Shown here one piece after another: positions 8,686 to 22,500 of a DNA stretch of 64,000 bases (position 1 is the stretch's first letter; every line of letters starts with the position of its first letter). Location of the stretch: NCBI GenBank assembly GCA_003023785.1, contig PXRS01000076.1:31007-95006 (forward strand), in the 5' to 3' direction. The DNA comes from Halobacteriales archaeon QS_5_68_33 (GTDB lineage Archaea > Halobacteriota > Halobacteria > Halobacteriales > Haloarculaceae). Under the pieces are notes generated by a model. It was not told where the DNA came from. It ran no database searches and was given only the letters and a program-made list of their open reading frames with translations. The translations under genes were made by a program, and so were the position numbers.

Positions 8686-10110
8686 TCAGCTGCCGGTCGT
8701 CTCGTCGGCATACCAGCGGTGAACCATCCCTTCCTCGTCTTTGAACAGCAGCGCGGCGCTCCCGTCGTCGCCCGACTCAATAGCGAACTCACCGCCGGAG
8801 AGGCCCGTGGATGTGGCGTCGGCGTAGCGGGTGAGCCCGGAATCGACCGCCGGTCCGGGACTGCCGCCTTCGCCGTCGTAGCGCTGCATGTCGCCGAACG
8901 TCCAGATATCGCCGGTAGCGTTCGGGGAGACGGCGACGTCCGAGGACGGGCCGAAATAGTACGACGGGCCGGCCGCGTCCTTGGTTACCTCGATCTTGGC
9001 GTTACGGACCGTCCCGTTGTTGCGCAGCAAGCCGATGATAGTGTTCCCGTTGTTGAACTCCAGCTGGACCATCGACTCCACCTCGGAGTTGGTGTTCTGG
9101 ACGTAATCGAGTCGGGTGGACGCGTCGCCCTGGACCGAGACGATGGGTCCGGAAACCGACCTGACCGGTTCGAAATTGATGCCGCCGACATGGAGGTGTC
9201 CGTTGCTGCTGGCCTTGATGCGGATCGCCCGGCCCGCGGACCCGCCGATGTTGATGAATCCGATGTTGGCCTTCACTCCGCCGAAATCCGTGTAGAATAC
9301 CGTATCTCCCGTTGCGTTTCCGGCGTCGATGTATCCGATCTGTGTCCCGAGGAGTGATTGCTCGCGTTCGACGAGGAACTCGCGGCCGTGGTTGGCGTCG
9401 TACCCGAAGTCAAGGTGGCCCCAGCTGGAGCCGAACGGCGACCCCCGCTCGCAGTGAACCACCGGGTCGATCCAGTCGCGAAAGGCGAGGTTCCCGATGT
9501 TGAACTGCTTCGGGTGGACTCCGCTGTCGTTGGCGAAGTGGAGTGCGGACCCGCCCGTCCGGCGCTCCGCGTCACCACCGCTTATCGTGAACGCGTCCAG
9601 CAACACGAACTTCCCGTCGGTCAGGTGAGTCACCCTGAAACCGTCGCGCTCGAGGTTGGTGAACGTGATCTCGCTCGTGTGTGCCCCCCAGCCGACGAAC
9701 TCGACGAACTGCGAGGGGACGAGCGGTTTCGCCTCCTCAACCTCCGTCGGCGGCAGGAGGACGGTCCCGTACCCTTCGCGGTCGCCGACGGCGTCGATGG
9801 CTGCGAGGGCGTCCGCGACCGGCGTCGCCGTCTCCGCCGGGTCGACCGCGTCTCCCGGGCCCAGTCCCGGCGCGATCGGCACGACGAACCCGTTCCTGGC
9901 TCGTTTGACCGTCGGATCGGTGGGCGTTTGCTGGCTGTCGGCACCCGACGACTGCAACCCGCCGTTCCCGTCGTCAGTCGCCGTCGAGGTGTCACGGGAC
10001 GTCTCGGTCTGTCCCTCGTTCGAAAGCCACTGGCCACACCCAGCGAGCCCTGCCATCGACCCGGTCAGAACTCCGAGAAAGGAGCGCCGTCCCGGATGTC
10101 CCCTTCGCAT
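8686..10110 (-). CDS. Tat lipoprotein, probable right-handed beta-helix
   Basis: This 474-residue protein starts with RRSFLGVLTGSMAGLAGC, a twin-arginine signal with a lipobox Cys near residue 25, then a Ser/Thr/Gln/Asp-rich linker to about 70. The remainder has the short-strand, Gly/Asn/Asp-rich texture of right-handed parallel beta-helices (HFANDSGVHPKQFNIGNLAF, INIGGSAGRAIRIKASSNGH), a fold common in pectate-lyase-like and polysaccharide-binding proteins. No catalytic motif could be identified. It is likely lipid-anchored on the outside. The setting fits binding or modification of extracellular polysaccharide. The fold is inferred from composition and periodicity, not from a firm family match. 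Confidence 0.6.
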   Translation of the reverse strand: MRRGHPGRRSFLGVLTGSMAGLAGCGQWLSNEGQTETSRDTSTATDDGNGGLQSSGADSQQTPTDPTVKRARNGFVVPIAPGLGPGDAVDPAETATPVADALAAIDAVGDREGYGTVLLPPTEVEEAKPLVPSQFVEFVGWGAHTSEITFTNLERDGFRVTHLTDGKFVLLDAFTISGGDAERRTGGSALHFANDSGVHPKQFNIGNLAFRDWIDPVVHCERGSPFGSSWGHLDFGYDANHGREFLVEREQSLLGTQIGYIDAGNATGDTVFYTDFGGVKANIGFINIGGSAGRAIRIKASSNGHLHVGGINFEPVRSVSGPIVSVQGDASTRLDYVQNTNSEVESMVQLEFNNGNTIIGLLRNNGTVRNAKIEVTKDAAGPSYYFGPSSDVAVSPNATGDIWTFGDMQRYDGEGGSPGPAVDSGLTRYADATSTGLSGGEFAIESGDDGSAALLFKDEEGMVHRWYADETTGS

Positions 10111-10128
10111 GCGTACACCTGTGAGGTC

Positions 10129-10141
10129 AATTATTTAATTA
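10129..10141 (-). promoter_or_regulatory. Putative TATA box of the beta-helix lipoprotein gene
   Basis: On the minus strand the sequence reads TTAAATAATT about 25 bp before the ATG at 10110. That spacing implies a leaderless transcript. Confidence 0.5.
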
Positions 10142-10317
10142 CAGCCTTGCTACCGGGATTAACCCTCTATTTCTGTCGGTTCCCGGCGAAACACGCCAGC
10201 AGTCGGTCACCGGGGTAGCGAACGAAAACATCTCGGTACCGGGTAGCGCCTCTCGGACCGTCCGTCGTGGCCGCTCGCCCCCTCTGTCCGGGGAGTCTCC
10301 GAAAAGTCCGCGGCCCG

Positions 10318-11466
10318 CTACAGCCCCAGTTCCCGCCCGAGGACGAGCCGCTGGATCTCGCTGGTCCCCTCGCCGATCTCCATGAGTTTCGCGTCCCGGA
10401 AAAAGCGCTGTGGCGCGAAGTCGGTGGTGTAGCCGTACCCGCCCAGCACCTGGACGGCGTCCTCGGCCACCTCCCGCGAGATTTCGCTGGCGTCGAGTTT
10501 GGCCATCGAGGACAGGCGCGTCAGGTCCTCGCCGCCGCGGTCGTATTCGATGGCGGCCTTCTGGGTGAGCAGGCGCGCCCGCTCGATCTTGCGGTCCATC
10601 GCGACGAGCATGTCCCGGACGGCGTCGAACTCCCCGATGGGCTGGCCGAACTGCTCGCGCTCCTTCGCGTAGGAGAGGGCGGCCTCGAACGCGCCCTGTG
10701 CCAGCCCCACCGAGAGCGCGGCGATGGAGACCCGGCCGCCGTCGAGGGTCTTCCTGGTCTGGTCCCAGCCGTCGCCGGGGTCGCCCAGCAGGCGGTCCGC
10801 CGGGACGCGAACGTCGTTCAGCCGGATCTCGCAGGTGGGGGAGGCGTTGAGCCCCATCTTGTCCCACACCGTCGAGACCTCGAAGCCGTCGTCCGCGGGG
10901 TCGACGACGAACGTCGAAATGGCGCCGTACCCGCCGTCGGGTTCGGTGACGGCCTTCACCAGGACCGACCCCGCGACGTTCGCGTTGGTGATGAACTGCT
11001 TGGTCCCGTTCAGGACCCACTCGTCGCCCTCTTTCCTGGCGGTCGTGTCCATGTCGGAGGCGTCCGACCCCGACCCGGGTTCGGTCAGCGCCCACGCGCC
11101 CAGGTGCTCGCCCGTGGCCAGCGGGCGGAGCCACTGCTCTCGCTGCTCGTCGGTGCCGAACAGCTCGATCGGTTTGGCCCCCAGCGAGACGTGAGCGGCG
11201 TACGAGAGCCCGACAGCGCCCGAAACGCGGCCCAGCTCCTCCGTGACGAGGGCGTACATGAGCTGGTCGCCGCCCAGCCCGCCCCATTTCTCGTCGATGG
11301 GCACGCCCATCACGTCCAGTTCGGCCAGCCGGTCGAACACCTCGGCGGGGAACCGGTGTTCGTCCTCGATCTCCTGGGCGATGGGGGCGACCTCCGCGTC
11401 ACAGAACTCCCGGACGGAGTCCCGGATCATCCGGTGTTCCTCGGGGAGGGTGAAGTCCATGCGCAA
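10318..11466 (-). CDS. Acyl-CoA dehydrogenase
   Basis: This 382-residue protein matches the usual size of medium-length acyl-CoA dehydrogenases, which oxidise acyl-CoA to trans-2-enoyl-CoA using FAD and electron-transfer flavoprotein. Signatures in order: TEPGSGSDASDM near residue 130 (FAD and substrate contacts), NGTKQFITNA near 158, KEREQFGQPI near 270, QVLGGYGYTTDF near 340, and IGEGTSEIQR near 365, where the Glu is at the catalytic-base position. The second Met (10 o'clock of the frame, at 11460) gives the common MDFTLPEE start and may be the true one. No ETF or thiolase genes are adjacent, so the exact substrate (fatty or branched-chain acyl-CoA) is open. Confidence 0.93.
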   Translation of the reverse strand: MRMDFTLPEEHRMIRDSVREFCDAEVAPIAQEIEDEHRFPAEVFDRLAELDVMGVPIDEKWGGLGGDQLMYALVTEELGRVSGAVGLSYAAHVSLGAKPIELFGTDEQREQWLRPLATGEHLGAWALTEPGSGSDASDMDTTARKEGDEWVLNGTKQFITNANVAGSVLVKAVTEPDGGYGAISTFVVDPADDGFEVSTVWDKMGLNASPTCEIRLNDVRVPADRLLGDPGDGWDQTRKTLDGGRVSIAALSVGLAQGAFEAALSYAKEREQFGQPIGEFDAVRDMLVAMDRKIERARLLTQKAAIEYDRGGEDLTRLSSMAKLDASEISREVAEDAVQVLGGYGYTTDFAPQRFFRDAKLMEIGEGTSEIQRLVLGRELGL

Positions 11467-11605
11467 AACTTGCCGCGTGTCGGAATAAAGACTGTGGCGG
11501 GTCGGGCGGTCGCGGTGAGCCCCGGCGGGGCGGCTTCGACACCGCGGGAACGACCGCCAGCGCCGACAGAACGACTAAACCCGTGGCGTCCGTCCGGGAA
11601 ACCGG

Positions 11606-12403
11606 ATGGCGTTCAGGCGGCTCATGCGCGGGACAGTGCCCTGGCCGACACTGGAAGGTGTCATCAGGGAGGTCGTGGACCGCTACGATATCGACACCGC
11701 CCGCGTGGAGTTTCTGGACGCCGACAACTGGCTGTCGACGCCCTGCGTCGTCAACGACCGCCTGTTCGTGAAGGTGGTCACCGAGCAGAACTCGCTCGTG
11801 CAGGCGCTGTTGACGGCGGGCCGGAACCTCGGCGCCTTCTCCAGCGGCCGCGAGGGCTTTTTCGAGCGGTTCGACGCGCCCATCGAGATGGCCGAGCACG
11901 AACTCGACGCCAACCGGCGGATGCGCGAGCTGGGCATCAACGCGCCCGAACCCAAGGAGGCCTTCGAGCACGAGGACGTCGCGGTGATGGTCCTGGCGTA
12001 CCTGCCCGACTTCCGGGCGCTCGGGGACCTCCCGCCCGCGGCGGTCCGGGACCACGCCGTCGACCTCTTCCGGGCGCTGGAGGTGATGCACGACGCCAAC
12101 CTCGCGCACGGCGACCTCCAGCGCGAGAACGTCCTCGTCGCCGGCGGGGAACTGTACTTCATCGACGCGACGAACGTCCAGGACGGGGCCATCGACGACG
12201 CCCGGTGGTACGACACTGCCTGCGCGCTCGGCGCGCTCGAACCCGCCATCGGCGCCCGCGACGCCGTCGCCGCCGCCCTCGAAGTCCACGACGCCCGCGA
12301 CCTGCTGGAGGCCCGCGAGTTCCTCGACTTCGTCGCGATCCGCCCCGAACACGAGTTCGACGCCGCCGCGCTCAAGGGCGAGATCGAGAAACACGCCGCC
12401 TGA
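11606..12403 (+). CDS. RIO-type/atypical protein kinase
   Basis: This 265-residue protein has a compact kinase fold. Lys in RLFVKVVTEQN (near residue 56) is the probable ATP-binding Lys. HGDLQRENVLV (near 170) is the catalytic loop with Asp and Asn, in the RIO/Bud32 HGDLxxxN style. FIDATNVQDG (near 190) replaces the DFG metal-binding motif, with an Asp retained. No transmembrane segment is visible. Haloarchaea carry several such kinases besides Rio1 and Rio2; substrates are unknown. It is convergent with the transporter gene that follows. Confidence 0.75.
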   Translation: MAFRRLMRGTVPWPTLEGVIREVVDRYDIDTARVEFLDADNWLSTPCVVNDRLFVKVVTEQNSLVQALLTAGRNLGAFSSGREGFFERFDAPIEMAEHELDANRRMRELGINAPEPKEAFEHEDVAVMVLAYLPDFRALGDLPPAAVRDHAVDLFRALEVMHDANLAHGDLQRENVLVAGGELYFIDATNVQDGAIDDARWYDTACALGALEPAIGARDAVAAALEVHDARDLLEAREFLDFVAIRPEHEFDAAALKGEIEKHAA

Positions 12404-12404
12404 C

Positions 12405-12419
12405 GGGGCCGTCGGCCCC
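12405..12419. terminator. GC hairpin between convergent genes
   Basis: GGGGCC-GTC-GGCCCC forms a perfect 6 bp stem directly after the kinase stop codon and before the convergent transporter stop. No T-tract follows. A termination or mRNA-end role is a guess from position. Confidence 0.3.
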
Positions 12420-12438
12420 GCCCGGCGGTTTCGGCCGT

Positions 12439-13350
12439 TCAGCCGGTCTGTCGACCGCGGGTCGTCACGGCGATGCCCGCCAGCACGACGGCCCCGCCGA
12501 CGACCGTCCACGGTCCGGGGATCTCGGCGAGCAGGACCATCGCCAGCAGGGTGCTCCCGACCGGTTCGCCCAGCAGCGAGACGCTCACCACTGCGGGCTC
12601 GACGTGTTCGAGCGCCCAGTTGAGCGCCGTGTGCCCGAACACGCCCGGCCCGGCGGCCATCGCGAGGAAGAGCCCCCACTCGACGGGCGGGTAGCCCAGC
12701 AGGGCGACGTCCTGGACGAGCGCGACCCCCAGCAGTCCCGCCGCACAGACCGAGTAGACGACGGTGACGTACGGGACCAGCGGCACGCGCACCCGGAGCG
12801 ACCGGCCGGCGAGGACGTAGGCGGCCATCGTCACCGCGCCGACGACGGCCAGCGCGTTCCCGGCGAGCGGGCGCGGGCCGACCAGGGCGCCGCCCAGCAG
12901 GTCGCCCGCCGACATCACGGCCATCCCCGCCACCGCGAGGAGGATCCCCCCGAGTTTCCGGGCGCCGAGGCGCTCGTCGAGCAGTGCCCACGCGCCGACG
13001 GCGACGAACAGCGGCTGGGCCTGGACGAGCGTGACGGAGGCGGCGACGCTCGTCCACTCGACGGACTGGAACCAGGCGGCGAAGTGGGCCGCCAGCGCCA
13101 GCCCCGTCGCGCCCGCCGCCAGCGCGTCGCGCCCGCCCAGCGAGCGCAGGTGCTCGCCGTGGCGGGTAAAGGCGAGGGGCGCGAGCAGCCCCGTCGTGAA
13201 CAGCACGCGGTAGAAGGCGGCGACGGTCGGCGGCGCCCCGCTCCAGCGGATGAGAACGGCGCTGGTCGAGACGGCGAACACCGCCACCGCGAGCGCGGCC
13301 ATCGGGGACACCCGCCCCTCCAGGCGCGTCGTCAGCGTCTCGCCGGCCAT
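12439..13350 (-). CDS. EamA/DMT-family transporter
   Basis: This 303-residue integral membrane protein shows about ten hydrophobic helices in two homologous halves, each an EamA domain (about residues 17-145 and 160-297). Typical features are AAHFAAWFQSVEWTSVAASVTLVQAQPLFVA in the first half, with its paired counterpart FGHTALNWALEHVEPAVVSV and SLLGEPVGSTLLAMVLLAE in the second. The drug/metabolite transporter superfamily exports amino acids, nucleotide-sugars or other small metabolites. Nothing here indicates the substrate. Confidence 0.88.
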   Translation of the reverse strand: MAGETLTTRLEGRVSPMAALAVAVFAVSTSAVLIRWSGAPPTVAAFYRVLFTTGLLAPLAFTRHGEHLRSLGGRDALAAGATGLALAAHFAAWFQSVEWTSVAASVTLVQAQPLFVAVGAWALLDERLGARKLGGILLAVAGMAVMSAGDLLGGALVGPRPLAGNALAVVGAVTMAAYVLAGRSLRVRVPLVPYVTVVYSVCAAGLLGVALVQDVALLGYPPVEWGLFLAMAAGPGVFGHTALNWALEHVEPAVVSVSLLGEPVGSTLLAMVLLAEIPGPWTVVGGAVVLAGIAVTTRGRQTG

Positions 13351-13445
13351 CGTCCCGCGTTACGACAGCCGCGACTTTCCTCTTGTGGTCCGGACAGCGG
13401 GTCCGCGCCGCAAAAAGGTGGGTCGGTCACACGGTCGGTCGTACA

Positions 13446-18041
<4,596 letters not shown>

Positions 18042-18073
18042 CCTCGGACAGTATCGGCCCCCCCGATAAGAGC

Positions 18074-18099
18074 GTGTCCCTCAAGGCCTATTGGGACAC
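18074..18099. promoter_or_regulatory. Palindrome in the gltB promoter
   Basis: GTGTCCC (18074-18080) and GGGACAC (18093-18099) are perfect 7 bp inverted arms around a 12 bp spacer. The site sits 33-58 bp before the gltB ATG and just downstream of TATA-like DNA at 18108-18124 (minus strand CTTAATT and ATTATATCC). It could be a repressor operator overlapping the transcription start. Confidence 0.45.
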
Positions 18100-18314
18100 A
18101 CTAACACAATTAAGGGGATATAATGGATATGTGTCTCGTCGAACCGTCGCGGCGACGGTGAGCCGGACGGGATCGAAAGAACGTCTCTTTTGCGGCGCTA
18201 TTTCGTGGTTTCTTTTATCGTTTTCCGGGCCTGACGTCCGACGATACAAGCCAACCGGACATAAATCAAACGGTCGGGTGCAGTATTCGCGACCGGTCGG
18301 GCAGGCGGATCGTG

Positions 18315-18397
18315 ATACTGTCGGACACAAGTGATGCCACCGCTCCGGTGACTGTTTCGGGGTCTTCGAGATGCATGTCCCCGAAGAGTCTGACGAC
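18315..18397. repeat. Family D element, copy D2 (truncated)
   Basis: It begins ATACTGTCGGACACAAGTGA, has the D core with GCATGTCCCCGAA, then breaks off before the opposite tip. It is inverted relative to D1. Confidence 0.75.
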
Positions 18398-18487
18398 GTT
18401 TTATGTCATCCGCCGCGCCAGTCGGTGATGCCGTGGGCGCGGTACGGTCACACGCTCCCGTTCCCCGCCTCCGGCGGACCCATCCTG

Positions 18488-18568
18488 TACTGGTCGACAG
18501 AGGCCCTGATAGATATTCGTCGAGACGCGGCGGGGGGCGAATTCTATCAACCGTTCTGTCGACCAGTA
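18488..18568. repeat. Family B element, copy B2
   Basis: Tips TACTGGTCGACAGA and TCTGTCGACCAGTA. It differs from B1 at only a few bases over the whole length, so the two copies are recent relatives. Confidence 0.85.
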
Positions 18569-18671
18569 TATCCATCCCTCGGTTCCGTGACTTCTCGCTC
18601 GTCGAGCGACGCCGCTGTCGGGAGCGCGACCGCTGTCGAGGGCGCGACCGCAAGAACTGCCCGGTCCCGGG

Positions 18672-19340
18672 TCAGGCGGCGGCTTCCTCGCCGCGGAGGA
18701 ACGTGCGGATCGCGGAGAGGTCGTCGTGGCTGGCCAGGATCGCCACCTCGTCGCCGGGTTCGATCACCGTCCGGGGCAGCGGGATGGACATGGATTCGTT
18801 GCGGCGGCCGTGGGCGTAGATGCGGGCGTCGCCTTCGAGTTCGACGCCGACGACGCGTTCGCCGATGGCCGGGGAGCCCTCCGGGATCCGGACCGTCGCG
18901 ACGGAGAGTTCGTCGGTCAGGTCCGCGAGCACGTTGAAGTCGCCGCCCATGAGCGCGGTCTTGGCGCCGGCCGCGCCCAGGCGCTCGGGATAGATGATCT
19001 CGTCGACGTCCTCGGCGTACTTCTCGAAGATCTCCTGGCGGTAGTCCTCGTCGATGCGCAGGACCGTCCGCAGGCCGTAGTGCTTGCCGAGCATGCACGC
19101 CGAGAAGTTGGTGTTCAGGTTACCCGTCAGCGCGGCGATGGCGTCGGCGTCGGCGATCCCCGCTTCCTCCAGGACGGACTCCTCGGCGCCGTCCCCCTCG
19201 ACGATGTCGAACCCCTCGGCCTCCGCCCGCCGGATCTTCTCGGGGTCGTTCTCGACGAGGACGAGGTCGTGGCCCTCGCTCTGAAGGATCCGGGCGACGC
19301 GCATCCCCACGCGACCGAACCCGACGATGACAAACTCCAT
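18672..19340 (-). CDS. TrkA/RCK-family potassium-transport regulatory protein
   Basis: The start is placed at the second Met of the frame because MEFVIVGFGRVGMRVA begins the Rossmann fold directly; this gives 222 residues. Residues 1-120 are an RCK_N domain with the GxGxxG dinucleotide site (GFGRVG), the acidic end of the second strand (LVLVEND), and EGDGAEESVLEEAGI, a typical RCK stretch. Residues about 140-222 form an RCK_C domain (PGDEVAILASHDDL). Such proteins gate potassium channels or Trk transporters in response to NAD(H) or nucleotides. No membrane subunit is adjacent, so the partner is unknown. Confidence 0.88.
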   Translation of the reverse strand: MEFVIVGFGRVGMRVARILQSEGHDLVLVENDPEKIRRAEAEGFDIVEGDGAEESVLEEAGIADADAIAALTGNLNTNFSACMLGKHYGLRTVLRIDEDYRQEIFEKYAEDVDEIIYPERLGAAGAKTALMGGDFNVLADLTDELSVATVRIPEGSPAIGERVVGVELEGDARIYAHGRRNESMSIPLPRTVIEPGDEVAILASHDDLSAIRTFLRGEEAAA

Positions 19341-19535
19341 GCTATCGGGTTCGGCACCCGTCCCCATAACTGCTGTCGTGGTCGGGCCCCCGCGTCGACG
19401 CGGATCACCGGACCGTCTCGCCGGCGGGCGAGAACTCCGACCCGCGCTCGGCGTCGAACCCGTCCGGTTCGTCGTCGCGCGTCCCGGCGTCGGCCGTAGC
19501 GTCCCTCCGACCGTCCGACCGCTCCGCCTCGTGTA

Positions 19536-22500
19536 TCAGTCTTCGAGCGCGAGCGACGCGAGCATCGCCTCCAGCTGGACGCGTTCGCTGGCGCCGCGGG
19601 TGATGCGGTACTCCGTCTCGCCGATGCGGTCGAGCAGCCTGACCGCGGCCTCGTCGTCGAGGTCGAACTCCCAGACGCCGCGGTGGAGCTGGTCGATGAC
19701 GTCGCCGCCGGCGATACCCTCCTCGGTCAGCAGGCGGTCGAGCGTCGACCGCGCGGCGGTGAAGTCGCCGTCCAGGGCCTGCTCGACCATCTCGTGGACC
19801 GCCTCCGGGCGCGCCGTGGAGGTCAGCGCGTAGACGGCCTCCTCGTCGACCACCTCGCCCGTGACCGAGGCGGCCTGCAGCGCGTTGATCGCCTTGCGCA
19901 TGTCGCCGTCGGCCGCGTAGACCAGCGCGTCCACGCCGCCCTCGGTGAGTTCTATTCCCTCCGCGTCGGCGATGTGGCGCATTTCCTCGGCGACCGCCTC
20001 GTCCGACAGCGGCGAGAACCGGAAGACCGCACAGCGGGACTGGATCGGGTCGATGATCCGGCTGGAGTAGTTACACGAGAGGATGAACCGGACGTTGTTC
20101 GAGAACTGCTCCATCGTCCGGCGGAGCGCGGATTGTGCGTCGCTCGTGTTGTGAGTCAGGATCCCGTTGGCGAGCATGAAGTTCGGCGTGCCCTTCATGG
20201 TGATGTTGTAGGCCTTCCCCCGGTGGCTGTATTCGATATTGCGTACCGTCGCTGTCTGGACTGGTTGTAGCCCACCGTCGGATACGAGAGCGGGTTCGAA
20301 CTCGTCTCTCGTGTAGTGTTCGTGGTGAGGGAGTTCACCGTCCCCAACGACGATGAATCTGTAGTCGTCACCGTACGTTTCGAGGAATTCTTCTACCTTC
20401 TCGGTCTGCCCCCACAACTTTGCAACGCCCTTGACTTCGATCACGATATCGTCGATCAGGAAGTCAGGGTGGAAGACCGAATCCGACAGTTCGAACTCCG
20501 GTTCGTATTCGTATTCAACCCCGGCGTCCTGTAGCGCCTTCGCAACCTCGTATTCCCAGCCTGAGCGGACGAGGTGGCTGAGTTCCTCACTGTATCTGGT
20601 GTTCCCACCCGTCGGTTCATGCCCCATCAGCGCTTCCGAAACCTTCTGTGCGACTTCGGGGTTGCGCATCGGGTTGTTGTCGCCGGTAATGTCACAGACG
20701 GGATAGTCACAGTTTTCGGTGGCCTTCTCGACCAGTTCGGCTTTCCGGTCGTCGTATAGGTCGTCCCACCACTCGGCGGAACTTCGTCCGATCTGTTCTT
20801 TTACTGCTTCGGGGTTCGCGTCAACGACCCACTCTTCCCACGGAGTTCCGGAGCGCCGCTTGCTGATCTTCTCGCGGAACCGATCGATGGCTTCCTCGTC
20901 CATCTCCCAGACGGAAACACCGTGGAACTCCCCTCCGTAATTCGGGTTGTTCTCGCCCGCAAGCCTCCCGTCGGAGAGCGTCTCGACTATCTTCTCTCGG
21001 CGTTCGTCCGACCACTCCGTCCCGTACATCGGGTTGCTCTCCCCCTGCATCTCGCGACTGTGGCCTTCGTTCTTACAGTCGACGGAGCAGAACCTCCCCG
21101 CGGTCCAGTCTCCACAGGTGTCACACCGTGACACACCGATCTCGTCTCCAAAATCGGCGATCTCGTCCCCGGGAGATAGCTCTCGAAGTTCTTTCTCGAC
21201 GAGTCTACCGTCGTCTCCGACCACGAAAAACGGGTGCCCGAGGCTCGCGAGCATCGTCCGTCCGTCGTCCAGTTCCAACTCGAAGAAGTCGGCCACGCCC
21301 GAATCGACGAGCTTTCCTTTGTCCGACTGAACCTCGTTCGTCTCGAAGTCGACGGAGGGAATCGGTTCTCCGTCTTCGCTCACCTCTTCTATCGGCTTCA
21401 CTTCGGGAGAGGACGGATACCCGGTCACGACTTCCGTCCCCGGTGGGACACACAGTGCGTCGGCCTCGTCGAGGAAGATGATCCGGTGGTCGACGCCGCC
21501 GAAGGAGGTGCGCGCGAAGCTCTTGATCCGGTCGCGGACCACGTCGATGCCGCGTTCGTCCGAGGCGTTGAGTTCGAGGAAGTTGTCTTCCCAGTCCTCG
21601 CCGTAGAGTTCGCGAGCGATGGCCGAGGCGCAGGTGGTGTTGTGCATCACCGTCGGAACATGACCGGCGACGTAGTTTCGGGACTTCGGGACGGTGAGGT
21701 CGTAGACGCGACGGCTGTCCTGCTCGTGTTCGACACCGGTCACCTCGTCGAAGTAGAGGGAACTCTCGACGAGGCGGTCGAGCGTCCGGATGTCTTCGAG
21801 GACGTCCATCGAGAGCATCTCCGTCGCGACTGTTTCGAGCCGTGACGCGACGGTCGCGAATCGCGGGAACGACCGGAGCTGGATGTCGTCGTCGTTGAGC
21901 AGGTTCGAGACGTCGGTACCGAGCATGTGCGTTCCGTCCGTGACCTGTTCGTGGGTGACAGCCAGTGCGTCGATCGCGTCCCGGAGTGTCTGCTGGACTC
22001 GATCCGTGTCCGGTAACTCCTCGTCGGCGACCAAACCGACGAGACGCTCCGCCCGCTCGGCGTACGGCGTCCGCCGACCGTCTGCGTATTCGAGGAGGCG
22101 GTCCTTCCGGATCCCGGTTTCCGATTCGACCTCGCGCCGCGTCTCGATCGGCTCCAGTTCCGGTCGTGTCTCCGTCCAGACGACCGGAACCTTGTCCGTC
22201 GCAGTCAGGTCCGCTTCGAGACGGGACAACGCTTCGATGACCTCCTGTGTCCGTTCGATCCTGTCGGTAGCCGATTCGAGGACGGCCACGAGGTCGTCCT
22301 CGTAGTTCTCCCGTCCCGGGGTGTCGGGGTTGAGCGACGCCGTACAGAGTTCGGATTTCGAGAGGTGAAGCGCGTCACACAGGTCGTCGACGGCGCGCTG
22401 GACGGGAACGGTGTCGTGATTGGGATTTCCGTCTCTGGCCGCGTTGGACTCCAGTCGGGTCGATTTCGGTTCGACCGTGAATCCGATTTCGTCTGCGAAG

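Larger units (their letters stand above)
18042..18671. other. Intergenic region between gltB and the RCK gene
   Basis: Besides the gltB promoter palindrome it holds repeats D2 (18315-18397) and B2 (18488-18568). Bases 18130-18310 and 18570-18671 contain no gene I can support. Confidence 0.5.
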
